In this document: positions 43,511-52,425 of the stretch, one piece after another | Numbering within the stretch: position 1 is the stretch's first letter | Layout: each line of letters begins with the position of its first letter | NCBI GenBank assembly: GCA_003526375.1 | Contig: DPDG01000107.1 | Location: forward strand, 70,245 to 134,244 | From: Lentisphaeria bacterium | GTDB lineage: Bacteria; Verrucomicrobiota; Lentisphaeria; Victivallales; UBA1829 | DNA length: 64,000 nt | Reading direction: 5' to 3' | Translations under genes and position numbers: made by a program | The notes under the pieces: generated by a model | Database searches by the model: none | Seen by the model: only the letters and a program-made list of their open reading frames with translations | What the model was told of the DNA's origin: nothing

Positions 43511-43740
43511 GCATTCTTCTCGGGTCAAGGGCTTTGCCCTTGTCGTGGTCCAGCGGCGAACCGCTGGTCGCGCAACGCGCGAAATCTCCGCCCGGAGCTC
43601 TCCTGTGGTCATGCATTTCCGGCGGCTCTCGAAGCTCCGCTTCTCGTCCTTGAGCGAGTGGAACCGCCGCCGGAGAGATTTCGCCTCCGGCGACCAACTT
43701 ATGCAGTTGGATCGCAGCAGGTCAACGACCTGCACCATAC
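43509..43740. repeat. Dispersed palindromic repeat, copy C (longest)
   Basis: It carries both halves of the element: the left core (GCATTCTTCTCGGGTC, then CAAGGGC/GCCCTTG and AGCGG-CGAA-CCGCT hairpins) and the right half (GTGGAACCGCCGCCGGAG to CTGCACCATAC). The two halves contain inverted segments (GAAATCTCCG and CGGAGAGATTTC). It lies between two parts of an HTH regulator. Confidence 0.75.
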
Positions 43741-43776
43741 GATTTCGGGCTTTCGTTATTGGTTTTGGCTTTCTGA

Positions 43777-44100
43777 TACCCCACTGTTTACGGTACGGCG
43801 ATTGATTTTTCGGATAAGAAATCTGTGGCGCTGCGGCTTGACGGCAGCGTTGAATTCGGACATTTTCCTTTCGATACCTGTTTCGTCATTTCCTGCGACG
43901 AATATCCGCAGGACAATCAGATCGTAATCCTGAAAATGCGTTCCGGCGAGATTCTGGTCCGCCTCTTTCTCAAACAGGAAGAAAACGTTCTTCTGAAACC
44001 GTTATACGGGGCGGAAAAGGTTTTGCGGTGGCCGCTTTCCGAAAATGCACAGAAAATACTCTGGATTTTCCCCGTTTCTTCCATTCTTTTCAGGTCTTGA
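43777..44100 (+). pseudogene. C-terminal fragment of an S24-like regulator
   Basis: An open frame after a stop at 43774 encodes YPTVYGTAIDFSDKK, a beta-rich core (HFPFDTCFVISCDEYPQDN, then ILKMRSGEILVRLF) and a tail, ending at 44100. It resembles the C-terminal beta domain of XRE-S24 regulators, without clear Ser-Lys catalytic residues. No ribosome site is present. It is probably the distal half of the gene starting at 43130. Confidence 0.5.
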
Positions 44101-44120
44101 AGCCGGCGGACAGGAAAATA

Positions 44121-44157
44121 AAAAACGGCCCGCATGGGATTCACGCGGACCGTTTTT
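44121..44157. terminator. Bidirectional terminator before aroC end
   Basis: AAAAACGG and CCGTTTTT flank an imperfect inner stem (CCGC with GCGG), with A-run and T-run on both sides. It serves the convergent fragment and aroC. Confidence 0.75.
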
Positions 44158-44177
44158 CTGCTTTTTCTGAAAACAGC

Positions 44178-45359
44178 TCAGATTTTCAGCCATTTTTCGT
44201 CAATGCCGGAAACTTTCCAGTAAGCTTCCGCCATATAGATCGCATCCAGGAGAGCACAGCGTGTCATGGCTTCGATGACAGGATAGATTCTCGGAAGCAG
44301 CGTCGGGTCACGGCGCGTGATCGGGGAAAGAATGACGTCTTTCATTTCTTTGACGTTGACCGTATGCTGGGGAACGGAAACGGTCGGGGTCGGTTTGACG
44401 GCACAGCGGAAACGGATGTCCTCCCATGTCGTGATGCCGCCGAGGATGCCGCCCGCATGATTGGTTTTGAAACGGACCTTGCCGGTTTCCGGATCGACGT
44501 AAGCCGCATCGTTGCTCTGGCTGCCGAGCATGTTGGCGACTTCAAAACCTGCGCCGAATTCAATTCCCTTGATTGCGCCGATGGAGCAGACCGCATGTGC
44601 GAGAAGCGCGCTCATCTTGTCGAACACCGGCTCTCCGAGGCCTGCCGGAACTCCGTGTGCGATACATTCGATGATGCCGCCCGCCGTATCGCCTGCGCCT
44701 TTGATTTTCATGACGTCCTCTTTCATCTTTTCCGCGAGGGCGAGATCGGGGCAGTTGATTTCATTCTTCCTGTAATTGGCTTTGACTTCCTCATAAGAGA
44801 GGTCGTGATCGACTTTCAAGCCGTGAGAAGCTATGGTGTAGGCGACAACGTCGATTCCCATTTTTTCGAGGATTGCCTTGGCGACGGCGCCGCCGGCGAC
44901 ACGGCTGGCGGTTTCACGTCCGCTGGCGCGTCCCGCACCGACCCAGTCGGCATGTTCGCCGTATTTTTTGAAGAAACCGTATTCAGCGTGCCCGGGACGG
45001 ATCTCATCCTTGTAACCGCGGTACTGATCAATATGTTCGTCCTGAATGTCGTTGTTGGGAATGATCATGCCGACGGGAGCGCCGGTGGTGAGATCGTTTT
45101 CCATGACGCCGGAGAAGATATAAACGCGGTCCTTCTCTTTTCTGGGGGAATCCAGCGGAGTCTGACCGGGTTTGCGCTTGTCCAGTTCCGCCTGAACAAG
45201 TTCCGATGTAATCTTGATTCCTGCGGGAACACCGTCAACGATGGTGATGAGCCCGCCGTAGAGTTCCTGAGGGATATTGGGGTTTTTCCGGAATCCGCCG
45301 GAGTAGGATTCTCCGCTGCAGGTGATTCTGAAAAGTCTGCCGAAAGTGTTGCCGAACAT
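44178..45359 (-). CDS. aroC: Chorismate synthase
   Basis: This 393-residue protein starts at the ATG at 45359 (MFGNTFGRLFRITCSGES), with AAGGA upstream; longer in-frame starts run through the promoter. It has all family motifs: SGESYSGG, GRASGRETASRVAGGAVAK, GIEFGAGF and a C-terminal TVSVPQHTVN segment. It converts EPSP to chorismate using reduced FMN, the last shikimate-pathway step. Its promoter is at 45396-45423. Confidence 0.97.
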   Translation of the reverse strand: MFGNTFGRLFRITCSGESYSGGFRKNPNIPQELYGGLITIVDGVPAGIKITSELVQAELDKRKPGQTPLDSPRKEKDRVYIFSGVMENDLTTGAPVGMIIPNNDIQDEHIDQYRGYKDEIRPGHAEYGFFKKYGEHADWVGAGRASGRETASRVAGGAVAKAILEKMGIDVVAYTIASHGLKVDHDLSYEEVKANYRKNEINCPDLALAEKMKEDVMKIKGAGDTAGGIIECIAHGVPAGLGEPVFDKMSALLAHAVCSIGAIKGIEFGAGFEVANMLGSQSNDAAYVDPETGKVRFKTNHAGGILGGITTWEDIRFRCAVKPTPTVSVPQHTVNVKEMKDVILSPITRRDPTLLPRIYPVIEAMTRCALLDAIYMAEAYWKVSGIDEKWLKI

Positions 45360-45395
45360 AAGAGGTTCCTTTCTCATTAAAAACTTTAAGGATAT

Positions 45396-45423
45396 AATAT
45401 AGCATCGTTTGCAAGCATGGCAA
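45396..45423 (-). promoter_or_regulatory. Promoter of aroC
   Basis: On the minus strand TTGCCA (45423-45418) and TATATT (45401-45396) have a 16-nt spacer. Beyond it, 45424-45611 holds a short tandem GAGTTAA repeat (about 45479-45498) and no gene. Confidence 0.55.
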
Positions 45424-45611
45424 GATGCGAAAGCCGACAAAAACGGTAAGTTTTTGCAAGGAAACGGGGAGAGGCTGGGAGTTAAGAGTTAAGAGTTGTA
45501 TGACTCAGGAGTAATGTCTTTTCTCTTAATCATCTGTCCTGCCTGTCTTATTTTTCAGGATTCAGGGGAGTGACATCACGTGCTTTTCTCTGCTTTTCAT
45601 GGAAGTTGGAG

Positions 45612-45639
45612 TTGCAAATACGGAAAATATTAGTATATT
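45612..45639 (+). promoter_or_regulatory. Candidate promoter of the coiled-coil gene
   Basis: TTGCAA (45612-45617) and TATATT (45634-45639) have a 16-nt spacer; a further TATAAT lies at 45641-45646. Confidence 0.4.
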
Positions 45640-45716
45640 ATATAATTTCGCACGCTGTGCCGAAGTTTGCAATGGAATTGAAAAACGTTGAAAAGAGGGG
45701 CAGAACGAGCGTTTTT

Positions 45717-46562
45717 ATGTATTATTTACAAAAAAAAAGCACTTTTTTTACGGTTCATCACTGGATTTTCCGGTATGTCCGCATTATATTATGTGCTCTG
45801 TTTGCACAGTTGTATCTGACAGCAGCCGAGGCTGACCCTAAGAAACAATCGGATGCAATGGTGCAGAAAGCTGACCGGAAGACGGTGGACGAGCTGAGAA
45901 AAGAGCTTGCAGCCGTTAAAAGCGAAGCTGAGAAAAAGCTTGTGGATTTGCAGATGGAATTGAAGCTTGTAAAGCAGGAAAATTCCGTGATCCGCAAGGA
46001 GCTGCTTGAAACTCTTGATAAATTTTCGATGCAGGCTGAAAAGCTGAAGCGCTATGAAATGAGTGCGGCAGCTGTTGTCGAATCCATGAGGCCGACATAT
46101 GTCGGAAGCAGGGAGGAGGAGTCAGCCGAGTCACTGAGAACTGTTATGCAAAGCTCAGCTGCATTAGCGTCGGCAACCGCGTCACTGTGTGATGAAGTTC
46201 TGAAATTGCTTGAGAATTCATCTCTTGACCCTGTTTTGTCCGCTAAGCTGAGATTACGAATCGACAGTCTCAAGAAAGAAGTCCGGAATATTGCTATCCT
46301 CAATGTCCCACCTATGCCACCTGACGGTTTTGCTTCCTGCAGGGTTTTGAATTTGGACGAGAAACTGAACGCGGTTGTTTTATCAGCGGGTTACAGGAAC
46401 GGAGTCAGGGCGGGAATGCTGTTGCGGTCTTCGGATGGAAAAATCGTCATGCAGGTGGTTGCGCTGAAGAACTTCACGAGCGCTGCTCTGGTGACGAAAG
46501 GCAGTATCAGATCCGTCGGCATCGGAATGGAGGCATTTGCGACAAGCAATGTTGGCAAGTAA
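45717..46562 (+). CDS. Secreted or membrane-anchored coiled-coil protein
   Basis: About 281 residues if started at 45717; an ATG at 45672 in the same frame is also possible and neither has a good ribosome site. A hydrophobic segment (RIILCALFAQLYLTAA) is likely a signal peptide or anchor. It is followed by a Lys/Glu-rich coiled coil (KTVDELRKELAAVKSEAE onward) and a C-terminal domain of ~75 residues (SCRVLNLDEKLNAVVLSAG, NGVRAGMLLRSSDG) that looks like a small beta-barrel. It precedes the ribosomal operon by 49 nt on the same strand, but the functions seem unrelated. Confidence 0.65.
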   Translation: MYYLQKKSTFFTVHHWIFRYVRIILCALFAQLYLTAAEADPKKQSDAMVQKADRKTVDELRKELAAVKSEAEKKLVDLQMELKLVKQENSVIRKELLETLDKFSMQAEKLKRYEMSAAAVVESMRPTYVGSREEESAESLRTVMQSSAALASATASLCDEVLKLLENSSLDPVLSAKLRLRIDSLKKEVRNIAILNVPPMPPDGFASCRVLNLDEKLNAVVLSAGYRNGVRAGMLLRSSDGKIVMQVVALKNFTSAALVTKGSIRSVGIGMEAFATSNVGK

Positions 46563-46611
46563 ACAAAATCGACATGAAACATAAAACAACGTAACAAGCG
46601 AGAAAAGCATT

Positions 46612-46950
46612 ATGGAAGTTCGGGCGATTACAAGATATGTCCGGATATCGCCGTCCAAGGCGGCCGAGATTTCCCGTCTGATTCAGGGAAAAACGGTCAC
46701 GGAGGCGCTGGCGATTGTGGAGATTAGTCCGAGAAAAGCCGCAAGGCTGTTCGCCAAGACACTGAAAAGTGCCATTGCGAACGCGGAAAACAGTGACAAG
46801 AATCCGATGAAAAAGGAGACGCTGAAAGTCAAGAAAGCTGCGGCGGATCCGGGGCCGATGTTGAGGAGATATCGTCCGAAAGCTCGCGGTATGGCGGGAA
46901 GAATCAGAAAACGCATGAGCCACTTTACAGTAGTGCTCACAGACGAATAA
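46612..46950 (+). CDS. rplV: Large ribosomal subunit protein uL22
   Basis: This 112-residue protein has the uL22 core: [47 protein letters not shown] and the C-terminal hairpin [17 protein letters not shown]. The uL22 hairpin lines the peptide exit tunnel. It is first in the visible ribosomal run; rpsS, rplB and the rest of the usual S10-operon front are absent upstream. Confidence 0.97.
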   Translation: MEVRAITRYVRISPSKAAEISRLIQGKTVTEALAIVEISPRKAARLFAKTLKSAIANAENSDKNPMKKETLKVKKAAADPGPMLRRYRPKARGMAGRIRKRMSHFTVVLTDE

Positions 46951-46966
46951 TAGAAAGGGGCAAGTT

Positions 46967-47656
46967 GTGGGTCAGAAGGTAAATCCTATCGGGCTAAGGT
47001 TAGCCCTGAACAAGAACTGGAGTTCTCGCTGGTTCGCCGCAAAGGCGAATTACGGTGATTGGCTCCACGAAGATTTGAAGATTCGTAAATTCATTAAAAA
47101 GAACTTCAATCATGCCGGCATCTCCAAGATCATGATCGAACGCTACAGCAACAATGTGCGCGTCACGATCCTTGCTGCACGTCCGGGTCTCTTGATCGGA
47201 CGCAAAGGCGCGGAGCTCGAAACCTTGAGAGAATCCGTAGCAAAACTGTTGAAGGGTCGCGAAGTGATCCTCGACGTAGTGGAAGTGAAACAGCCGGAAA
47301 CAAATGCGCAGCTGGTTGCCGAGAACATCGCATCCCAGCTTGAGAGGCGAATCGGTTTCCGCCGCGCGATGAAGAAAGCCATCCAGACAGCGATGGAGCT
47401 CGGTGCGGAAGGCATCAAGATTCAGTGCTCCGGACGTCTCGGCGCCGCCGAACTCGCACGCACAGAACAGTATAAAGAGGGCAGAACCCCTCTGCACACG
47501 CTGAAAGCCAATATCGACTACGGATTCACGGAAGCGAATACGACCGCCGGAAAAATTGGTGTAAAAGTTTGGATTTGTCATAAAGAAGCCATGGAGGATA
47601 TGCAAAATGCCGTTAATGCCAAAAAGAGTAAAGCACAGAAAGGTGCAGCGCGGTAA
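46967..47656 (+). CDS. rpsC: Small ribosomal subunit protein uS3
   Basis: This 229-residue protein starts with GTG at 46967 ([12 protein letters not shown]), after GAAAGGGG. It carries the KH domain ([15 protein letters not shown]) and the uS3 C-terminal domain ([30 protein letters not shown]). It binds mRNA at the 30S entry channel. Its last 50 nt overlap rplP. Confidence 0.98.
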   Translation: MGQKVNPIGLRLALNKNWSSRWFAAKANYGDWLHEDLKIRKFIKKNFNHAGISKIMIERYSNNVRVTILAARPGLLIGRKGAELETLRESVAKLLKGREVILDVVEVKQPETNAQLVAENIASQLERRIGFRRAMKKAIQTAMELGAEGIKIQCSGRLGAAELARTEQYKEGRTPLHTLKANIDYGFTEANTTAGKIGVKVWICHKEAMEDMQNAVNAKKSKAQKGAAR

Positions 47657-48029
47657 CAACGCCGGGCTGTCACAGAGGTGCAATCAGTTAGACTTCGGCG
47701 ATTTCGGACTGCAGACCATGGAACGGTCTCAGTTGACCGCCAACCAGATTGAAGCTGCGCGTGTTGCGATTACCCGACACATGAAGCGCCGCGGCAAAGT
47801 CTGGATCAGAGTGTTCCCTTACAAACCCTATACCAAGAAACCCTTGGAAGTCCGTATGGGTAAAGGAAAAGGCGCCGTTGAATATTGGGTGGCTCCGATC
47901 AAGCCGGGCAGAATGCTCTTTGAGATCAGCGGCTGTTCCGAAGCGGTTGCCAAGGAAGCAATGAGCCTTGCAGCTGCCAAGCTGCCGGTCAAGTGCAAAT
48001 TCATTATCCGTCACGGCGTCGTGGCGTAA
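47607..48029 (+). CDS. rplP: Large ribosomal subunit protein uL16
   Basis: This 140-residue protein begins [12 protein letters not shown] inside the end of rpsC, with GGAGG 9 nt upstream deciding the start. It has uL16 motifs: [44 protein letters not shown] and FEISG. It binds near the A-site tRNA elbow. Confidence 0.98.
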   Translation: MPLMPKRVKHRKVQRGNNAGLSQRCNQLDFGDFGLQTMERSQLTANQIEAARVAITRHMKRRGKVWIRVFPYKPYTKKPLEVRMGKGKGAVEYWVAPIKPGRMLFEISGCSEAVAKEAMSLAAAKLPVKCKFIIRHGVVA

Positions 48030-48048
48030 TGAAGTAAGGGTGATGCTC

Positions 48049-48252
48049 ATGAAAATGAAATTGTTCAAAGATATGACGGATGCGGAACTCGACAGCAAGA
48101 TTGCTGAGCTGAGAAAAGAGAAATTCAACACTCGCGCTCAGGCAAAATCCGGACAGAACGAGAATCCCGCAAAGATGAAAGGGCTCCGCAAGGATCTTGC
48201 AAGAGCTCTTACGGAAAAGAAAATCAGAAGCGCCGCTCCGGCGAACGCCTGA
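48049..48252 (+). CDS. rpmC: Large ribosomal subunit protein uL29
   Basis: This 67-residue helical protein (MKMKLFKDMTDAELDSKIAE, then KGLRKDLARALT) starts at the ATG at 48049; AAGGG 8 nt upstream favours it over two nearby ATGs. The C-terminal tail KKIRSAAPANA is slightly longer than usual. Confidence 0.95.
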   Translation: MKMKLFKDMTDAELDSKIAELRKEKFNTRAQAKSGQNENPAKMKGLRKDLARALTEKKIRSAAPANA

Positions 48253-48297
48253 TTCAACCTCAACTAATAGAAATATTAAGAAAACGGATACTGAGCC

Positions 48298-48579
48298 ATG
48301 AACGAGATCAGCAGCACTACAGAAAGCGTGCGCGGAAATCGCAAGAGCAGAGTTGGACAGGTGGTAAGCGATGTTCAAAGCAAGACCATTGTCGTTGAAG
48401 TAGAGAGTCGCTCTCCGCACAAAAGATATAAAAAAGTTGTAAAATCACGCAAGCGTTATGCCGCGCATGACGAAACAAATCAGGCTAAGGTCGGCGACAT
48501 GGTCAGAATCGGAGAAACCAGGCCCCTCAGCAAGAACAAACGTTGGCGCTTGATTGAAATTATCAGCCACGCCGAATAA
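48298..48579 (+). CDS. rpsQ: Small ribosomal subunit protein uS17
   Basis: This 93-residue OB-fold protein has [37 protein letters not shown] and [20 protein letters not shown], the uS17 signature. The N-terminus is extended by about ten polar residues. Confidence 0.97.
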   Translation: MNEISSTTESVRGNRKSRVGQVVSDVQSKTIVVEVESRSPHKRYKKVVKSRKRYAAHDETNQAKVGDMVRIGETRPLSKNKRWRLIEIISHAE

Positions 48580-48605
48580 GGCCGCTTTCCGAAGGAGATT
48601 GAAAC

Positions 48606-48971
48606 ATGATACAAATGCAGACCAATTTGGAAGTAGCCGACAACTCCGGTGCGAAACGGATCACTGCCATTACCATTCTCGGGCAGAAGAGACGTTATGC
48701 CAGGATCGGCGATATCGTTACTGCCGCTGTAAAGGAAGCAATTCCCGGCGGAGCAGTAAAAAAAGGTGAAGTCGTGAAGGCTGTGATTGTCAGAACCGCT
48801 GCGAAGATCAGCCGTCCTGACGGATCCTACCTCAGATTCGATAAGAATTCCGCGGTGATCATCGATAATGAAAAGAACCCGAAAGGAACTCGTATTTTCG
48901 GCCCGGTGGCACGCGAGCTCCGTGAGAAGAACTTCATGAAAATTATATCACTCGCTCCGGAGGTGCTCTGA
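48606..48971 (+). CDS. rplN: Large ribosomal subunit protein uL14
   Basis: This 121-residue protein has [39 protein letters not shown] and [23 protein letters not shown] precedes the ATG. Its stop overlaps the rplX start by one base. Confidence 0.98.
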   Translation: MIQMQTNLEVADNSGAKRITAITILGQKRRYARIGDIVTAAVKEAIPGGAVKKGEVVKAVIVRTAAKISRPDGSYLRFDKNSAVIIDNEKNPKGTRIFGPVARELREKNFMKIISLAPEVL

Positions 48972-49243
48972 TGTTTTCTGAAAAATGCGCCAAAAAGTAT
49001 CACGTGAAAAAGGGTGATGCCGTTGAAGTGATCAGCGGCGAATGGAAGAAGGAAACCGGCAAAATCGTTGCCGTTCTTAAGAAGAAGGACCGTGTAGTCC
49101 TCGAGATGCAGGACATTCCTCAGGAGAAGCTTGCTGCCAGACTTGGCAAAAAGACGATCAAGAAGAGTGCTGCAAACCCGAAGGGCGGACTCGTAGACCG
49201 CGCGGTCTCCGTCCATGTGTCAAACGTCAGAAAAAAAGACTGA
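48971..49243 (+). CDS. rplX: Large ribosomal subunit protein uL24
   Basis: This 90-residue protein has a KOW motif (VKKGDAVEVISGEWKKETGK) and the conserved NPKGGLVDRAVSVHVSNV. It is somewhat shorter than E. coli L24. Confidence 0.96.
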   Translation: MFSEKCAKKYHVKKGDAVEVISGEWKKETGKIVAVLKKKDRVVLEMQDIPQEKLAARLGKKTIKKSAANPKGGLVDRAVSVHVSNVRKKD

Positions 49244-49275
49244 CACGAACATACTGAGATCGGAGTAATCGAAAA

Positions 49276-49812
49276 ATGTCAGACATGAAAAAGAAGTACA
49301 ACGAAGAGGTTGTACCGGCCCTCACGAAATCGCAGGGCTACAAAAACGTAATGCAAGTGCCGAAACTGAAGAAGATAGTCATCAGCATGGGCATTGGCTC
49401 CAAAATGGAAAAAGATGCTTTCACGGAAGCCAAGAACATTCTTACGGCAATCGCCGGACAGCTTCCTGTTGTTACGAAAGCCAGAAAGAACGTAGCGAAC
49501 TTCAAACTCAGAGTTGGTATGCCTGTCGGCCTTATGGTCACGCTCAGAGGCAATATCATGTATGAGTTTCTCGACCGCCTGGTCCACAACGCGCTCCCCC
49601 GCGTCAGAGACTTCCGCGGCATTCCGAAAAAGGGATTCGACCACGTCGGCAACTACAATCTGGGTATGCCCGATGTGTCCGTCTTTACTGAAGTGGATCT
49701 TGACAAGCTCAAATATCCGCTCGGACTCAATATCACAATGGTTACCAGCGCGAAGACTGATGCAGAGGCCAAAGAGCTCCTTTCTCTGCTGGAAGTCCCG
49801 TTCGCTCGTTAA
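49276..49812 (+). CDS. rplE: Large ribosomal subunit protein uL5
   Basis: This 178-residue protein has MQVPKLKKIVISMGIG, ARKNVANFKLRVGMPVG, VTLRGNIMYEFLDRL and DFRGIPKKGFDHVGNYN, all uL5 hallmarks. It binds 5S rRNA. Confidence 0.98.
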   Translation: MSDMKKKYNEEVVPALTKSQGYKNVMQVPKLKKIVISMGIGSKMEKDAFTEAKNILTAIAGQLPVVTKARKNVANFKLRVGMPVGLMVTLRGNIMYEFLDRLVHNALPRVRDFRGIPKKGFDHVGNYNLGMPDVSVFTEVDLDKLKYPLGLNITMVTSAKTDAEAKELLSLLEVPFAR

Positions 49813-49827
49813 TAGGAGATTCATAAC

Positions 49828-50013
49828 ATGGCTAAGAAAAGTCTTATTGCCAAGCAGAAACGCCCTGCGAAGTTTTCTTCCAGAGCTTATAATCGCTGCC
49901 AGGCATGCGGTAGGCCGAGAGCTTATATACGTAAATTCAAACTTTGCAGAATCTGCTTCAGAGAGATGGCCCTCAGCGGTCAGATCCCCGGAGTGGTGAA
50001 GGCAAGCTGGTAA
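49828..50013 (+). CDS. rpsN: Small ribosomal subunit protein uS14, type Z
   Basis: This 61-residue protein has two CxxC pairs (RCQACGR and LCRICFRE), the zinc-binding form of S14. The end [18 protein letters not shown] is standard. No zinc-free paralogue is in the window. Confidence 0.97.
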   Translation: MAKKSLIAKQKRPAKFSSRAYNRCQACGRPRAYIRKFKLCRICFREMALSGQIPGVVKASW

Positions 50014-50033
50014 CAGAAGGAAGGTTGCACAAA

Positions 50034-50426
50034 ATGAGCATGCAGGATCCTATATCTGATATGTTGACGCGCCTTCGCAACGGCTCCATGGCTATGCAGA
50101 AGGAAGTTGCCATCCCCTCTTCGAAACTCAAGGTTGCTATTGCAAAGGTCCTTGAAGAAGAAGGATACATCAAAGGTTTCCGTGTCGACGGAGATGTCAA
50201 GAAGACTCTGTTCGTCGAGATGAAATATTTCCAGCGCCGCTCCGTCGTCGAGGGCCTTGAGAGAGTTTCCAAACCTTCTTGCAGACTTTACTGCGGAAGC
50301 AAGGACATTCCGAAAGTGAAAGACGGACTTGGCATCGCCATTCTCTCCACTCCGAAGGGGATTCTCAGCGGCAGAAATGCTGAAAAACAAAACGTCGGCG
50401 GAGAAATTCTCTGCTACGTTTGGTAA
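50034..50426 (+). CDS. rpsH: Small ribosomal subunit protein uS8
   Basis: This 130-residue protein starts at the ATG at 50034 (MSMQDPISDMLTRLRNGSMA) after GGAAGG. Conserved SSKLKVAIAKVLEEEGYI and the C-terminal ILSTPKGILSGRNAEKQNVGG are present. It binds 16S rRNA and in other bacteria can repress its own operon. Confidence 0.97.
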   Translation: MSMQDPISDMLTRLRNGSMAMQKEVAIPSSKLKVAIAKVLEEEGYIKGFRVDGDVKKTLFVEMKYFQRRSVVEGLERVSKPSCRLYCGSKDIPKVKDGLGIAILSTPKGILSGRNAEKQNVGGEILCYVW

Positions 50427-50444
50427 TAACGCGAGGTCATAGAA

Positions 50445-50981
50445 ATGTCACGTATCGGCGTAAAACCCATTACAATCCCGGCGGGTGTGAAAGTTACGGT
50501 CAATGGTCAGGATGTTGCCGTCGAAGGCAAACTTGGCAAACTTGCTTATACTCTTCCCGCGAATATCGCAGCTGTTGTGGACGGCTCTGAAGTCAAAGTG
50601 TCCCGCAAAGAGGATGCCGATGAGCTGAAAGCCATGCACGGCCTGGCGCGCAGCCTTGTCAAAAACATGGTAGTCGGCGTCAGCGAAGGTTATAAGAAAG
50701 AGCTCCAGATCGTCGGCGTCGGCTACAAAGCTACGCTGGCTGGAACGAAGCTCACTCTGAACCTCGGTTATTCCCACGCTATCGTTTATGATGTTCCGGC
50801 GGGACTCAAACTCACCGTCACGGACGGCGTGAAGATCCTGATCGAGGGCGCTGACAAGCAGCTCGTCGGTGAGGCCGCCGCCCGCATCAGAAAATTCAAG
50901 AAGCCGGAGCCCTACAAAGGCAAAGGCGTCAGATACTCTGATGAACATGTTGTCATCAAGCCTGGCAAAACCAATGCGTAA
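50445..50981 (+). CDS. rplF: Large ribosomal subunit protein uL6
   Basis: This 178-residue protein has MSRIGVKPITIPAGVKVTV, the two uL6 repeats, GVSEGYKKELQIVGVGYKA and the end PEPYKGKGVRYSDE. Confidence 0.98.
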   Translation: MSRIGVKPITIPAGVKVTVNGQDVAVEGKLGKLAYTLPANIAAVVDGSEVKVSRKEDADELKAMHGLARSLVKNMVVGVSEGYKKELQIVGVGYKATLAGTKLTLNLGYSHAIVYDVPAGLKLTVTDGVKILIEGADKQLVGEAAARIRKFKKPEPYKGKGVRYSDEHVVIKPGKTNA

Positions 50982-51003
50982 TAGCTGAAAGAGATAGTGT
51001 ATT

Positions 51004-51363
51004 ATGTATAAGACATCAAAAGAAAAAAGAGTCAGACGCCACCTGAGACTTCGCAATAAGATACAGGGCACGGCGGCAAGACCGCGTCTCTCGGTTAGTA
51101 TTACTGCGAATAATATGTATGTTCAGTTCATTGACGACGATGCGGGTGTTACCCTTGCATCCATGTCAACGCTTTCCGAGGCTTTCAAAGTTCTCAATCT
51201 GAAGAGAAACGTTGAAGCCGCAAAAGCGCTGGGCAAACTCGCTGCTGAAAAAGCCAAGGAAGCCGGAATCACAACAGTTGTTTTCGACCGCGGCGGATTT
51301 CAGTATCACGGCAAAGTCAAAGCGCTGGCCGAGGCTGCGCGCGAAGTCGGATTAATCTTCTGA
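51004..51363 (+). CDS. rplR: Large ribosomal subunit protein uL18
   Basis: This 119-residue protein has RHLRLRNKIQGTAARPRLSV, VQFIDDDAGVTLASMST and VFDRGGFQYHGKVKALAEA. It binds 5S rRNA together with uL5. Confidence 0.97.
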   Translation: MYKTSKEKRVRRHLRLRNKIQGTAARPRLSVSITANNMYVQFIDDDAGVTLASMSTLSEAFKVLNLKRNVEAAKALGKLAAEKAKEAGITTVVFDRGGFQYHGKVKALAEAAREVGLIF

Positions 51364-51373
51364 GGAGCAACAA

Positions 51374-51916
51374 ATGGCTATTGAAAAAGAAATCAAAGGA
51401 AAAGAGACTGCTCCCGCCGGGGAACAGACTCTCGTTACCTACCAGACCGCTGAAAACAGTGAGTATGGTGAAATTGTTCTGAGCATCAACCGTTGCTCCA
51501 AAGTCGTCAAGGGCGGCCGTAACTTCAGTTTCGGCGCTTTGGTCGTCGTCGGCGATAAGAACGGCAAAGTCGGCTACGGATACGGCAAGGCGAACGAAGT
51601 TTCCGATGCAATCAGAAAAGGCGGCGAGGCCGCCAAGAAGAATATGATCTCCGTTCCCCGCAGGGGACTGACGGTTCCCCACTCTGTGACCGCGAAATAC
51701 AGCGGATCCAGTGTTCTGATCCGTCCGGCTTCCGAAGGAACAGGCATGATCGCCGGCGGCACCATGCGCGCTGTTCTCAGCCTTGCGGGTGTCGTTGACG
51801 TTCTGACGAAATCTCTGGGCTCCAGCAATCCGTCCAACGTTGTGAAAGCGACGTTCAAGGCGATCAAGATGATGCAGTCCAAGGAACAGGTTCTTGAGAA
51901 ACTTGGTAAAATCTAA
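51374..51916 (+). CDS. rpsE: Small ribosomal subunit protein uS5
   Basis: This 180-residue protein has the dsRNA-binding N-domain (INRCSKVVKGGRNFSFGALV, GYGYGKANEVSDAI) and the uS5 C-domain (GTGMIAGGTMRAVLSLAGV, SSNPSNVVKATF). It starts 11 nt after rplR. rplO follows after 22 nt, where rpmD is normally found. Confidence 0.98.
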   Translation: MAIEKEIKGKETAPAGEQTLVTYQTAENSEYGEIVLSINRCSKVVKGGRNFSFGALVVVGDKNGKVGYGYGKANEVSDAIRKGGEAAKKNMISVPRRGLTVPHSVTAKYSGSSVLIRPASEGTGMIAGGTMRAVLSLAGVVDVLTKSLGSSNPSNVVKATFKAIKMMQSKEQVLEKLGKI

Positions 51917-51938
51917 TATCTAAATCGGGAATATTACA

Positions 51939-52388
51939 ATGAGACTTCATGAATTAGCACCGACACCCGGTTCCAAGAAGCGCAGAATGCGCGTTGGAAG
52001 AGGCGACGGTTCGGGTTGGGGCGGAACAGCCGGACGCGGCCACAAAGGTCAGCGTTCCCGTTCCGGAGCTTCCATCAGACATCACTTTGAAGGCGGTCAG
52101 ACTCCGACATTCAGACGTCTGCCGAAAGTCGGATTCAAGAGCGGCGTCAAGACAATTTTCAACGTTGTCAACCTTGCTGCAATTGAAAAGGCTTTTGAAG
52201 CTGGTGCCGAAGTGGACGAGACTTCTCTCAGAATGAAAGGTGTCCTCGGCAAAGCCAAGGCTCCCCTGAAGATTCTGGCGGAAGGCGAGATCACAAAAGC
52301 AGTCAAAGTCAAAGCGAACTACTTCTCTGCCGCTGCCAAAGAGAAAATCGAAAAGGCCGGCGGTTCCTGCGAAGTCGTAGCTCTTTAA
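51939..52388 (+). CDS. rplO: Large ribosomal subunit protein uL15
   Basis: This 149-residue protein has MRLHELAPTPGSKKRRMRVG, GTAGRGHKGQRSRSGA and FEGGQTPTFRRLPKVGF. It follows rpsE directly. Confidence 0.97.
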   Translation: MRLHELAPTPGSKKRRMRVGRGDGSGWGGTAGRGHKGQRSRSGASIRHHFEGGQTPTFRRLPKVGFKSGVKTIFNVVNLAAIEKAFEAGAEVDETSLRMKGVLGKAKAPLKILAEGEITKAVKVKANYFSAAAKEKIEKAGGSCEVVAL

Positions 52389-52425
52389 ACTTGTCAATGG
52401 CGCGAGGCGCCGGGAAAGAGGATAA

